Shown piece by piece: positions 25,801-36,684 of a stretch of 64,000 nucleotides of DNA. The first letter of the stretch is position 1; every line of letters starts with the position of its first letter. The notes under the pieces were generated by a model. The model was not told the DNA's origin, did not search any database, and saw only the letters and a list, made by a program, of their open reading frames with translations. Made by a program: the position numbers and the translations under genes. Origin of the DNA: Neurospora intermedia (Eukaryota > Ascomycota > Sordariomycetes > Sordariales > Sordariaceae); NCBI GenBank assembly GCA_037102815.1, contig BTPP01000001.1, positions 4,861,001 through 4,925,000 of the forward strand. The letters run 5' to 3'.

Positions 25801-28624
25801 CCTTTGGAGCATAGAGAAGCTCCACGATCGGGTGAGGCAGATGCGGCAGATGTTCCAGTATTTGGATCAACCAGAATACGCGCAACACTTGAGCCTCGAT
25901 AACCCCTTCGTGGAGACGTGTATGCCGCAATACACACTGGTAGGCGAAGTCGATGTGCCGCTGAAGACCGTCTTTGAGAGCCGGGTACAGGACTTCACCC
26001 TTGACGTGACATCCCCACACACATCTCACGCCATTGGCATGATCAAGCTCGCATTAGAACCTTCCAGTGCAAGAGCACCGACCAATACGCTCAAGTTCAA
26101 CGTGGTGATGCACGAGATGATCGGATTCGCTGAACGCGAAGGCACCGAGGTGCACGCCCAGCTCTTCATCCCTGGCATTTCTGAGGAGGACGGGATTACC
26201 ACCACCCAGATGATCAGGGACTTTGACGAGGGACCCATTCGGTTCGAGAGCGTTCATAGCATGAGCATTCCGCTGTTTGCGTCTCAAGACACGTCGTTGA
26301 GAGTGGCTATTTTCGCCAAGGTGTCAGCTATGCATCTTGACAAGCTGCTCAGCTGGGATGACATGCGCGATGCGGTACCGACGTCCGATAGCAAGCCCAA
26401 GGGTGCAAGAATCAACGAATCCCACTTCTACACTGAGGAAAAGCACGACTTGCTTGCACGGGTACAGATAATGGAACTGAACGAGGAGGGCGATTATGTG
26501 CCCGTCGAAGTTACGCAAACAAGTGAACTTGACAACGGCACGTTTCAACTTCATCAAGGGCTGCAAAGACGAGTCGCCATCACCGTCACTCATAGCTCGG
26601 GCGATGCTCTACCATGGAATGATGCGACATGTTTGCGCGTCGGCAAGATTGCACTCCTGGATAGCGCAGGCAAGACACCCGACATGGGCTCAGCCAGCCC
26701 TCCTCTGCCCCTTCGCCTCGTTACTGAGCCTACTTTCCGGGTAAACGCTAATGGAACCCGAAGTGTCACCCTGATCGGACAGTGGGATTCTAGTCTTCAT
26801 AACTCGTTGTTGCTCGACCGCATTACGTCAGAAAAATACCGCGTGCAAATGACAGTGTCCTGGGAGATCAACTCGGAGAAGCTCGCTGAGCCGATCAAGT
26901 TCTCTCTTCCGGTTGCCGTCCAGATCGTTTCTCGCAACTTTGTTCGCCAGACGTCCATGTTCTCCTCGCTATGGCAGAATATCCGCATTGTCCATTCTTC
27001 CACGGGCATTTTCACGGTCCAGATGCGTCCGGCGCCCATCAAACGCGTCGGTGACCTATGGCGAATGAGTAGCCAGCATGACTATGTCAAAGGCGAAGAG
27101 AACCTTGGGACTTGGACACCGAGGGGTGTGTCACTCGTGGCAGACTACATCAGCGCGCGGAAGAAGAAGAGGATGATGACGGAGCTTACGGCGGTGCAAG
27201 GGCGCCTGAAAAAGCTTGGGTTTGGTGATGCAAATGACCTGTCCAATGGAGTAGATGACACAGGGGACGACTCTGATCTGCCACCACCTAAAACCAATAG
27301 CGAGACTGACTCTATTGCTGAGCTACTGCAAGACGACCCGCCAGAGGTGCCTGAGTTGCCGACGCCCCAAGAAGGGCCGTCTCCAGAGGATGAAGTTGCA
27401 CCAAGCGCTGAAACCGAGCACGAGGAGCAAACCAATAGTGCAGAACCTAATCAACCCACGCCGGACGCCGCCGACTCAACTAAACCTCCTCCGGAATATA
27501 CGGACGCTCAAACGCACCTGCTGAACCGTTGCCTTAAGCTCTGGCAACGCTACCCAGACCCAACAGTCAAGATCCTCAGCCCTGTTAACACTGACCCGCC
27601 CACTGATGGCTGCGCCGACTCCATTTCTGATCAGAAATCGACGCTGGAGTTTGTGGCCTCGGTCATCCGCGTGCCCAAGAACCCCACCGTCCTCAAGGGT
27701 GGCTACCTCCTTGTCCCCAACAGTGATGCGACCAAGTGGAATAAACGGTTCGTTGAACTGAGGAGGCCATATCTCCATATTCACAGCGTGGCAGACGGAG
27801 AGGAGGTCGGGATCGTCAGTTTGAGGAACTCGCGCGTCGATAGCCAACCCGGGATATTAGGTTTGCTAAACGATGACTACGGCACGGGGGGCAGCGGAGG
27901 CTTCGGGGGATCCGATGATGGTTACGGACTACTAGACAACCTGAACGGAAACATGGACAACAATAACAGAGCCGCTAACGGTCGTCCAAGTGGGCTTTTA
28001 GACACCATTATGAGCGGTGGTTCGGGAGGTTCGGGAGGCAGGGTATCCAACAGTAACGTTAGCACACCTCAACAACGCCGCTCCCCCTCGGCCCTCCTCA
28101 TTTCCTCCTTGTGGCCCACCTTCAGCCCACTTCCTTCGCCCAACCCGATGACGGGGGCAGGGGCCAGGAGCAGCCACAGCAGGCTAGCAAGCGGCGGCAG
28201 TAGAACATCAGCCGTTTCCCTCCGCAGCAACACAAGTTCCCCGGCGTCATCCACAGGCACGCTTGCCACCACCACCATCACCAACAACAACAACAACAAC
28301 AACAATAACAATGGACCCTTGTCATCGTCAGGACCATCTCTTCAGCAAGGTGGTGGTCTCTCCCGCCTGAGCGAGCGGCTGCAGGCTGGCGTGTTTGCCA
28401 TCTATGGGACGGACAACACGTGGCTGTTTGCGGCGAGGAGTGAGAAGGACAAGATGGATTGGATCTGGAAGATTGATCAGAGTTATATGATGACGAGTCC
28501 TAGCGCGAGCGTGGCGGGGAGTAGGGGGGGAAGTAGAGCGGGGAGTGCAAGGGGCAGTAGGGCGGTTAGCCCGAGTCCTGGGGCGAGGAGAACGAGCGCG
28601 AGGGTCAGTCAGTTGAGGTTTTGA
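22824..28624 (+). CDS. unc104: Kinesin-3 motor protein, Unc104/KIF1 type
   Basis: Plus-end microtubule motor that carries early endosomes and vesicles in hyphae. Exon 1 is 22824-22902, the intron 22903-23039, and exon 2 23040-28624, giving 1887 residues. The start has a strong context (GCCACC before ATG) and reads straight into IKVVVRCRPF, the first motor strand. Domains: motor about 10-365, with P-loop GQTGSGKS (110-117), switch I NETSSRSH and switch II DLAGSE; neck and coiled coil to about 450; FHA about 493-596; coiled coil about 760-840; KIF1B block with KKWRSRRYVLMAEA about 850-900; the DUF3694-like region about 1180-1380; and a lipid-binding PH domain that begins FVASVIRVPKNPTVLKGGY (about 1563) and resumes VFAIYGTDNTWLF (about 1809-1842). 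Between the two PH halves lie about 175 residues of low complexity (Gly/Ser, ten Asn). The tail is Ser/Arg/Gly rich. The length agrees with other fungal Unc104 proteins. Confidence 0.96.
28264..28312 (+). repeat. ACC/AAC triplet run inside the kinesin PH insertion
   Basis: A microsatellite of mostly AAC triplets, read in frame as a Thr-Thr-Thr-Ile-Thr stretch followed by ten Asn. It lies in the low-complexity insertion of the kinesin PH domain. Triplet slippage here keeps the frame, so length differences between strains are likely. Confidence 0.85.
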
Positions 28625-30108
28625 TTATCATGATCGCTGATGGGATACGATGATGGAATGGTATATGGGTAGCGGAAGTTCGGTTGTTGCTGTTTACTTG
28701 CTTGGTATGTTTCATGCATTCAGGGATACCCAATGGGAATATAGACATCACTATCTTGAACAAAGGTCCTTGTTTTTATCTTGTTTCTTTTGGGTCTTTT
28801 TGCCTACAAGAGGTGCCCAACATTCGGAGCACTGAGCATGACGGATGATCTCGACTCACTGACCTGGCAGTCATGTATTTAGATAGCAATGGGCTGTCCG
28901 CAATTGTTTACGTTTTGCCGAATCGGGAAGAAACATTTGACAAGGTCGCCCCGACATAGCCAAGAACATCCGCAAAAGATTGCTCGGTGAGGAGCAGGCA
29001 ACTGATGGCCCGGGGTTGGAGCCACACAGCCACGCATGAACAGCCTCACAACGGCTTCCCCAAGGCTTTCCCAGTCACAAATGCTGCTATGTTTTCATCC
29101 GAGCCGGGTTGGTAGCTTCATCATGGAAGCTTGGATAGCTGAAATGGACGGGGAGATCAGTGGGGCATCCAGCGTGAACCTGAATATCAGGGCGTGGGGC
29201 CCTTGTCGTCTGGAATATAGGAAATACCTCGACTTGATTCATTCAGCCGCCGAATTTCCTTTTTGCTATCGGTCTGCCCTGTGTAATGTACAACCAATAT
29301 TAGGTATGTACGTATGTACACTACGCATACATATGGTCGGTCCATGATCAGTGTCCCAGAAGAAGTGGCCGGCAAAGGGCACCACCCATTGCATGTTGAA
29401 TCCTCCTCCGCAGTTTTCGCGGTGGCTGGGCCAGTGCCAGGGTGGGGACGAGGGCCGCCATGTACCCGGGTTCGGGCTGCGCCTCCGTCATTCGGGTCCA
29501 GTCCCTCCTCCAAGTGCACTGCACGACAGGCGGGCACCCTGGTTGGTGACCCACTTCCCTTCCTTCGGGGGGTTTTGACTTGCGACAAGACAAGATTCAG
29601 ACGAAGACGCCGCCGCTCTCAAACCACAACGTCTTGCACCGACAACCTTGACCATCGCCAACCTCCCTCTTACGTATTTCCATTCGACAAGCCGAGCTGG
29701 TAGCTTTTCTTTCAGCGCCTTACCCACACTTCAGAATATCGGCTACTGTTCGTTGTGTTTCTGACTTGACCTGTTCCATCCGACTTCCAACAGTCTGTAC
29801 TGTCGTCGACCGGTTTGCTCTATCACGAGGCTGTCGCACATTGCCCTACTTCCAACCCTACCCTACCCAGGGCTACGTACCTGCCGACCGTCATCCCAAC
29901 TTCGAAACCCGCCTAGTCTAGCAGAAGCCTAGGCGCACCGAGTCTCAAGAAGCTTATTTCGACGACCGTTGTTCCATCGAGGAACCAACGAACCCCCTCC
30001 CAGCGCCACACCGCGGTGTCGCCAGCTGAAACAAACAACCCGCCAAACTTGACAACCCAGGACATATCAACACGCCCCGACTCGTCACGGCATCACAGAT
30101 TGGCAACA
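28625..30108. other. Intergenic region, kinesin 3' end to MARVEL gene promoter
   Basis: No recognisable coding frame. Frames on both strands at 29187-29727 overlap one another and match nothing I know. The last few hundred bases are pyrimidine-rich and are probably the promoter and leader of the next gene. Confidence 0.55.
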
Positions 30109-31367
30109 ATGGGCTGGCAAGCTTGGGAGCTCGATCCGGAGAAGATTCCTCTCTTTAAACTGATCTTTCACGTTGCCCAGATTGTTCTGGCATTCGTAGT
30201 ATGGTGTTTGGAGATTGCCGTTTTCAAAGCTGATGATGTACCCATCAACGGCCAAAATGGCTGGACCTTCGCAGTGGTGCGTCCTACTCACGTCTTTCCT
30301 ACCTCTATAGAGGAGAACTATAGACTGACGACGCCGAACTACAGTTCTTCATTTCGATACCGGCCTGGATCTACCTAGGCATGGCCCCGCGATTTCCTCG
30401 GACACGCAAGCTTGCGCAGCCGCATGCCATGGTCGCCGTTGACGCCACCTTCGCCATCATCTGGCTTTCTGCCTTTTCCACCCAGGCTGCATTCAACACT
30501 GCTGGATCTTGTATGTCTGTATGCGGCATTAGCAAGGCCATCGTCGGTCTCGGCTTCTTTGTTTTGTATGTCCCACCAGCGCAAAGAATCCCCTCCCCTC
30601 GAGCCCCTCACTAACAACAACTCTTTCTGATATTCAGCCTCTTCTTCTGTGTCACCACGTTCCTGAGCATCTACACCCTCATGTACTACAAGTGGAACAA
30701 CCGCCTCCCCGGCTATGAAAACCTGCACGCCCGCACCCAGAACATCGACCCCGACAAGGCTGCCTTTTCGCTCGCCCCGCACGACGAAGAAGCCTACGCG
30801 CCCGTCAACATGAACGACCGGGACGACGAGCACAGCCAGATTGGCGGCGGCATCGGCGGCCACTCCGATTACGACGACACCAACACGCACCTCGGCGGCC
30901 AGGTTGGCGGCGGCGGACGCTCCGACTACTCAGACCCCTACGGCGCCCCGACGGCTAGCAGCCTCTCGGTCGACCCGTACCGCGGCCACACGCCCCTGAG
31001 CAACATGACCCCCGACCCGTACCGCGGCCATACCCCTCTAAGCATGAATACGGCCCGCACGCCGGACCCGTACCGCGGCGCCACGCCTTTGACCGATTTA
31101 TCTGCTGATCCATACAACCGCGGCGTGACGCCGAGCTACCTGGGAAGCCAAACCAGTCGGTACGGCGCTAGCTCGGTGGCGCCGTCCGAGAACCCGTTCA
31201 GACAGGATAACCCGTTTGACAACGATAACGATTGTCAATCCTCCGTCGGCGGCGGCGGCAGGTACGCGCCGCCTAGTGTGCATGATGGGGACTACGAGGA
31301 TGAGCCATCGGCAAGGTTTCCTACTGCGCCCTACGGCCGAGTAGGAATCGAACGGGGGAATGTGTAA
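30109..31367 (+). CDS. Four-pass MARVEL-like membrane protein with DPYRG repeats
   Basis: Exons are 30109-30276, 30345-30565 and 30638-31367, giving 372 residues. Four hydrophobic spans lie in the first 190 residues (LIFHVAQIVLAFVVWCL; FFISIPAWIYLG; VDATFAIIWLSAF; AIVGLGFFVFLFFCVTTFLSIYTL), the layout of fungal MARVEL proteins, which sit in the plasma membrane or endomembranes and are thought to organise membrane domains. The remaining half is hydrophilic and rich in Gly, Asp and Ser. It includes tandem copies of DPYRGHTPL, DPYRGHTPL, DPYRGATPL and a drifted DPYNRGVTP, then NPF motifs (SENPF, DNPF) of the kind bound by EH-domain endocytic adaptors. The start MGWQAWELDPEKIP is preferred for its AACAATG context and because membrane proteins of this group open so; an in-frame ATG at 30016 would add 31 residues with no clear signal. 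The exact function is unknown. Confidence 0.88.
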
Positions 31368-32441
31368 GAAGGGGATGAAAAAAAAAAGAAGGGTCGAGGA
31401 TTGAAGTCAAGGAATATGGATGAGCTGGACTGATCGACTTTGAGTCTGGAAGCGGATGAAATACCGGGTAGCTATACGCTGCAGCATGCTTAGGTCATGT
31501 ACAAAGTGTGTTGGCTACCTGCTTTCTTTTTTTTGTTATGAGGGGCTGGCTGGCACTAGACGAAACATTTTGGGCTTTTTCTTGTGTATGTATGTGTGTA
31601 GGCTTTGCTTTATGGGGTGTCGTTGGCGAGGCGTCACAGGTCCTTGTTGGTTTATCATGCATAGAAAAGAGAGAGATACCTTCGTATATCAACGATGAAT
31701 CGCAAAGCTCTCATGTCGGCTTCGTAGAATGCTTTCTATCTGTGTCATTCTTTCTTAAACCCTCTCATATTTGCGGAGATCTACGTAGAACATAACTCTA
31801 GGTGGCATACGATATATGATACGATATATGTGGATGGCTCAATGGCCCTAATTCTTTTCATGTACTTTGAGAAACGCCTAAAACGCCCGTGGCCTTAATG
31901 AATAGTATGTGTGCTGCACAAGAAATCCTGGTTCCCATCCCATCATCCGTTTTGCTTTTGCTCATTACCGTTGAGCAAGGAAGCGCGAGCCGAAGTAGCT
32001 CCGTCACCTGTTTCTTTGCCAGTTCCCCATGCCACGAGAGGGTCGCCCCCTAAGCGAGGTATGACGAGGCGACAGCGGGGAGAGTCTAACTGGCGAGAGA
32101 GAGAGAAAGAGAGAAAGACAAGATCCGGTCTTCTCTTCTTTCAAGACCTATCGAGCAGAACCATCTTGGCTGGAGGATCAGCCGTGTTGAGTCGCTCTTT
32201 CTCCCTCCCGCCAACTCTCGTAGCCCAGCTTACAGGACGAGGCTGGACAAGGGACCGGGCATTTGCCGCCAGGCTCCCTCATCTCTACCCTCATCTTCAA
32301 AACACAAACCGAGCTCACCGGTGATCCCAAGAACACCCCCTTTCAAAGAGCAGTCACATTTCAGTGATGGTGAAGTTCACATCACACTCGCGCATGCAAT
32401 TTGTCCCCTTGTTCCCTTCCCTCGTTTCTTCGTCCGTTTTT
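31368..32441. other. Convergent intergenic region, MARVEL gene and nop16 3' ends
   Basis: Both flanking genes end here. A run of twelve A at about 31378 lies just after the MARVEL gene stop, and GA repeats lie at about 32095-32118. No further gene is supported. Confidence 0.6.
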
Positions 32442-33224
32442 TTACTGCAACAAGCCAGCCTTCTTCAACCGCTTGGTAATGTCGCCCTTGGTCTGCTGCA
32501 TCGGGTTTAGCTTGATGTCGCGCACCATGGCAGCTACATCGTCGCCGTGCTTAGCCACTAGCCGCTGCAGCCATTCTAGCTCGCGGTCGCTCTGGTAGCG
32601 CACCGTCTTCTCCACAGGGCGCGACGCCTCCTCCTCGAGCATCCGGACCACCTCGGGCCGGCTGCTCTGGGCAATCATCTCCTGGCGGTCGTCGCTGATG
32701 CCGTGCCATTCGATATCGTGGGTTGGGTTCTTGGGCTTGGGTTCCTCGGATTCGGAGTCGGACTCGATCTCGTTGAGCGGGTCGTTGAGCGGGTTGTCTG
32801 AGCGCAGGACCTTGACGATCTTGCCCGAGGCGTCACGCTCGACCTTGACCTCGCGGACCTGGAGCAGGCCGCGATCGGCCGACTTGACGGCCAGAGGATC
32901 ATCCTTGGTGATGCCGGCGTAGTTGGCGGCGGCGGACTTCTTGGCCATGCCGCCGGCAGCGGTGCCGAGCTTGGCGACGAGACCGAAGCGGGAGTAGTTT
33001 TGTGAGAGGGTCTCCTTCTTGTTCCTGTAGTGCATCAATTTTTTTGCATGTCAGTACTGAATCTCCCCTCGAACATCTGGCGAGAAAAAAGAAGAAAAAG
33101 GTACTAACCAGGCCTTGGCAACGATACCGCTGCCCTGGGGGTTCAAGACCTTCTTCTTGATGGTATGCGTCTGGACCTTGGCGCGAGACGAGCGCTTCTT
33201 GCGCTTCTGGAGTTCTCTGCCCAT
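32442..33224 (-). CDS. nop16: Nop16, 60S ribosomal subunit assembly factor
   Basis: Nucleolar protein needed for maturation of the large ribosomal subunit (part of pre-60S particles). Exons on the minus strand are 33224-33109 and 33024-32442, with one GTTAGT-to-CTACAG intron, giving 232 residues, close to the family norm. The N-terminus MGRELQKRKKRSSRAKV is basic and typical of the family, followed by VLNPQGSGIVAKAWNKKETLSQNY, the Nop16 signature, then an acidic patch (ESDSESEE). The conserved C-terminal block is WLQRLVAKHGDDVAAMVRD followed by KLNPMQQTKGDITKRLKK. The last residues AGLLQ lie directly at the stop. The start is fixed by the conserved MGRE opening and the AACAATGG context. Confidence 0.95.
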
Positions 33225-35847
33225 TGTTGCTGTGGTTTTCGGGGGATAGGTACTGGGTGGTGTTGCTGAAAGGACAGGAGTTCGACTGCCAAAAGATGCT
33301 GGGAAGAAGAAGGCGAAATGGGAGTTAAAACAGCAAAGAACGATGACGGCGACAACGACAACGAAGGCGGAAGTTGACCAAAATTTCGGGGGAAACTACC
33401 CCAGAGAACTCGATTGAACTGGAACTGCAATGGCTCCTGTCCGATAAGAGAATTATAGTGGGGCTGTTGTCCCTTATCGATCTTTTAGCTTGTCCGTTAC
33501 TTGGCGTGCTTGGGTACCTACGTTCCCTCAGTCCAGTCGCCAGCTGGCAAGAGGGCCGTAATTAAGATACAGTCCATAAAGTGTGTACCTAGTGTAAGTG
33601 GTGTATCGTATGTAAGCACGTACATAGATACCGCTTCCTCAGGTTCCGTTTTTAATTCTCTTATACCTTGCTTGCCTTTATCGCCGTTACCAATTTGTTC
33701 ATCAACAATTCTTCTCCCAAGAGTGATGATGGCACTTAGCTAACGAACATTCCCTTGCAATCGGATCTAACTTTCACAGCCATCATAGCCGCGGCTTCTT
33801 GTTCTGCTCGCAACTGGTGAAGCGCCAGCGGCCGCGCCAGTCACCACCTCACTATTGTTACCATGATCATTACCCATTGGAGATATGAATAGACTTATAA
33901 TCATTGCTTATTAACTACCTACGCACTTTGCAAGTTCTCCGGTAGGGCAACTTAATTCCCGTCCCACCCTCAAAACACCCTCCATGGCCTCCGCCACTAT
34001 CCATTCGACGCAGGCACGCGGGTCATGCCTGAAATTTCATTTCTTTTTGATTCAAATCCAACCCGCCTTCAAATGTCAGCCTCGTTACTTCCGAAGACTT
34101 TCGGTAGTATGCGACCTAACTGTTTACATGGCCATTTCAAGTGCTTCGGTCATCGTCACCCTGCGACATGCTAGCCAATGCCCATCAGGGGAGCCCGGAG
34201 GGACACTGCGCAAAATGGGAAGCCGTTCGACATACATAGGTGTACTGTAGTGGCCAGCCAATTGTCTTTCATGGTTTTCTAGGCGTTTGCCTATACGTAC
34301 CTGAACAGCGACCGAGGTCCTGCTTTTTCTTCCCCAACTCCTCTCTCTCCCTTTAAACGCCCAGCCCATAGTTCGCAGCAGAACTCAACATCTTACCCCC
34401 CCTCCCCCTCCTTCTTCAACCCCATCCAACCTCGATGCAACATGGAGATATTCAAAGCTTGATGAGGAGGAACACCTGCTTGAAATAGTCACCTTCCTGT
34501 TAAGTCTAGGCGCAGACTTAGTTAGCCATGAGGTTTTGTCGAAATGAGGGGGGAGTTGGATACATGTCGAGCGGGATGTGGGAGTGGTAGCGGCGAGGAG
34601 GTATGCCTCTCAGTACTTATGTACGTACTACTTGGACACACGATTTAATGATGTTCAAGGTATGTAAATGCTCTAGAATATTTACTGGTAACGATTTGGT
34701 GACAAGGGAACCTTTTTGATTAGCATCACCCCCTGCTTCAAAAATGCTGCTTGAGATAAACGGTGGGCTGTGGGCAAGATGCTATCTGGACTTAACTCAA
34801 TACGTCTGTCTGTTATTACCAGTCAATCACATAATCTACGATGGATCTCCGTCGACGACCACTCGAGAAGGATGGGAGGGGCAATTCGGCTTTAGACGGA
34901 ACGGATGCGCAAAGGTAGGTATTCGCCCGTCTTACACGCTCACATCGACCTCCTTTCCCCTCCTCAAGAATGTCTGTCTTGAGCCTCCAACAGAACGTGG
35001 AACTAGTACTTCTTCGGATTTGGGTTTCCACGTATGTAGTTTCTACAGTGTAGTATTTTTCTTCTTTGCCCCTCTCCTTAGTCTTCCGGGGATCTCACGA
35101 CCTACTGCATCTGATGCCGTGAAGGGTCTAGGCTAGGCGCTACCCCGGATTTTTGGAGATGTACGTACGTAATAAGATGAGGAGGACTACTGAATCAATC
35201 CAAGATTCTAGCTCGAGGTCTTAGAGTTGGGTTATTGTATACACACAGTCGGACCAAGGAACATGTCACGTTCTGACCTATGCCATTCATAGGTATGGGT
35301 CGAGAATGAGAGTGGCTGCGCAGTCGTCTGTAGCCCGAGAGAAGTTATACCAGACTCTACTTGTAGTGTAGTGTGTTAGGGTGTGTACGATCTTTGTCCT
35401 CTGGGCTTTGACTGTCGCAGTTGATCATCGAAAATGGGCATTTATGGTAGACCTTTGAAATTCAAACCAATGTCACCTCCAGCCGAACTTCAGCTTTTGG
35501 TAATCTACCTATTTCATAAACTCATTTCTAATTGATGTGCCTCTTTGACCAATTTCTCTTGGATTTGTCGATACAGTCAGTACTAGACAACCAATCTGTA
35601 ACTGACTGGCTGTCTTCGCACCACCCTCACCACCATACATAGTATCATTCGTCCACCCATCACCACCTTGCATATTCGCCTTTCACACGCACGGTTTCTA
35701 GAACCATGATCGTCTCCTTCTCACGGCATCTCATCCATCCGCTTTATTGTGTTGTCAGCATCAAGTCCATACTAGTTCCCTATAATTCATGAGTACCGGC
35801 GGCAACAACAGGACTTAAGTCCAGCATTTATTTTGCATACAACGCAA

Positions 35848-35865
35848 CCCCCCCCCCCCTCCCCC
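35848..35865. repeat. C-rich run (12 C, T, 5 C)
   Basis: Homopolymer tract in intergenic DNA; its length may vary through slippage. No function is suggested by the context. Confidence 0.85.
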
Positions 35866-35997
35866 AAAGCACGAGACCCCCAAAATCAAGCACTTTAAAG
35901 GCAGGTAGTATTCAGATATGAGATTGGTGCACTGGGCATCTACCTACATACATACGTTGGTACGTGCCTCTCCCGTGTTTTGTTCAATGGGCCCAAT

Positions 35998-36011
35998 TAG
36001 GTAGCTACCTA
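35998..36011. repeat. Palindrome TAGGTAGCTACCTA
   Basis: Perfect 14-bp inverted repeat. A related inverted repeat, GGTACCTA-GG-TAGGTACC, lies at 36177-36194, and shorter relatives (CTAGGTAGG) occur at about 43243 and 1512. It is one of two palindromic word families enriched in the intergenic DNA of this window. Confidence 0.75.
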
Positions 36012-36176
36012 TCTATGTAGCTACAGTACCATCTTGCGCTCTCTCGGTAACTACTCTTGATTACCATTCATGCGCGGTGCCCCAAAGCCAAGCAAAGAGC
36101 CAAGAGGTACCGACAATGATACCACCGCCGTGGTAACCTTGGCAATGTGTGTAGCTTCTACCTTCCAATGTATGTC

Positions 36177-36194
36177 GGTACCTAGGTAGGTACC
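36177..36194. repeat. Inverted repeat GGTACCTA / TAGGTACC
   Basis: Two 8-bp arms separated by GG. It uses the same TAGGTA word as the palindrome at 35998-36011, 180 bp away. Role unknown. Confidence 0.75.
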
Positions 36195-36684
36195 GATGTA
36201 TGGGGGGAAACCCCGATATGACGGATAGGAACGGTGAAAGAGATGGAAGGGAACTGAACCGAGAGAAGACGCGGTTTTCCGAACCGATATGCCACCACTA
36301 TAGATACCTCAGTCCGGATTGATGTGCAGCAGTATGTCTGTTCATTTCTCTCGACGGGCAAGACTAGATTAGATGCCTCGGTACTTAACCAGCTTCGATT
36401 CTCTTCCTATTCGAAGCTGAACAAAACCACAACCTTCCCCGTATGCTTCCCAACCCGTCATCCTATTCATCCCCGGTCATATATGCATATAGTAGTAGTA
36501 CATGTAAAGGAAAAGGCTAATTTTTGTGTGTGCCTAAGCGCCGTGACCAGACCCAAAGCCAAACATGTGATCCGAAAACAGAGAGATCCGGCTCCCAAAA
36601 GATGGACAAAACACCAGTAAATACCTAGTAATAGCAGCAGTAAATCAAAGCAACCAACCAACCCCCCTGTCACCTGTTTGAATA

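Larger units (their letters stand above)
33225..36684. other. 3.5-kb intergenic region
   Basis: The first part is the nop16 promoter; the far end is the 3' side of the Zn2Cys6 gene. It holds a run of 12 C at 35848-35859, a 14-bp palindrome TAGGTAGCTACCTA at 35998-36011 and an inverted repeat of GGTACCTA at 36177-36194. The frame at 34744-35136 (+) ends in a hydrophobic Phe-rich stretch but matches no family. Confidence 0.55.
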
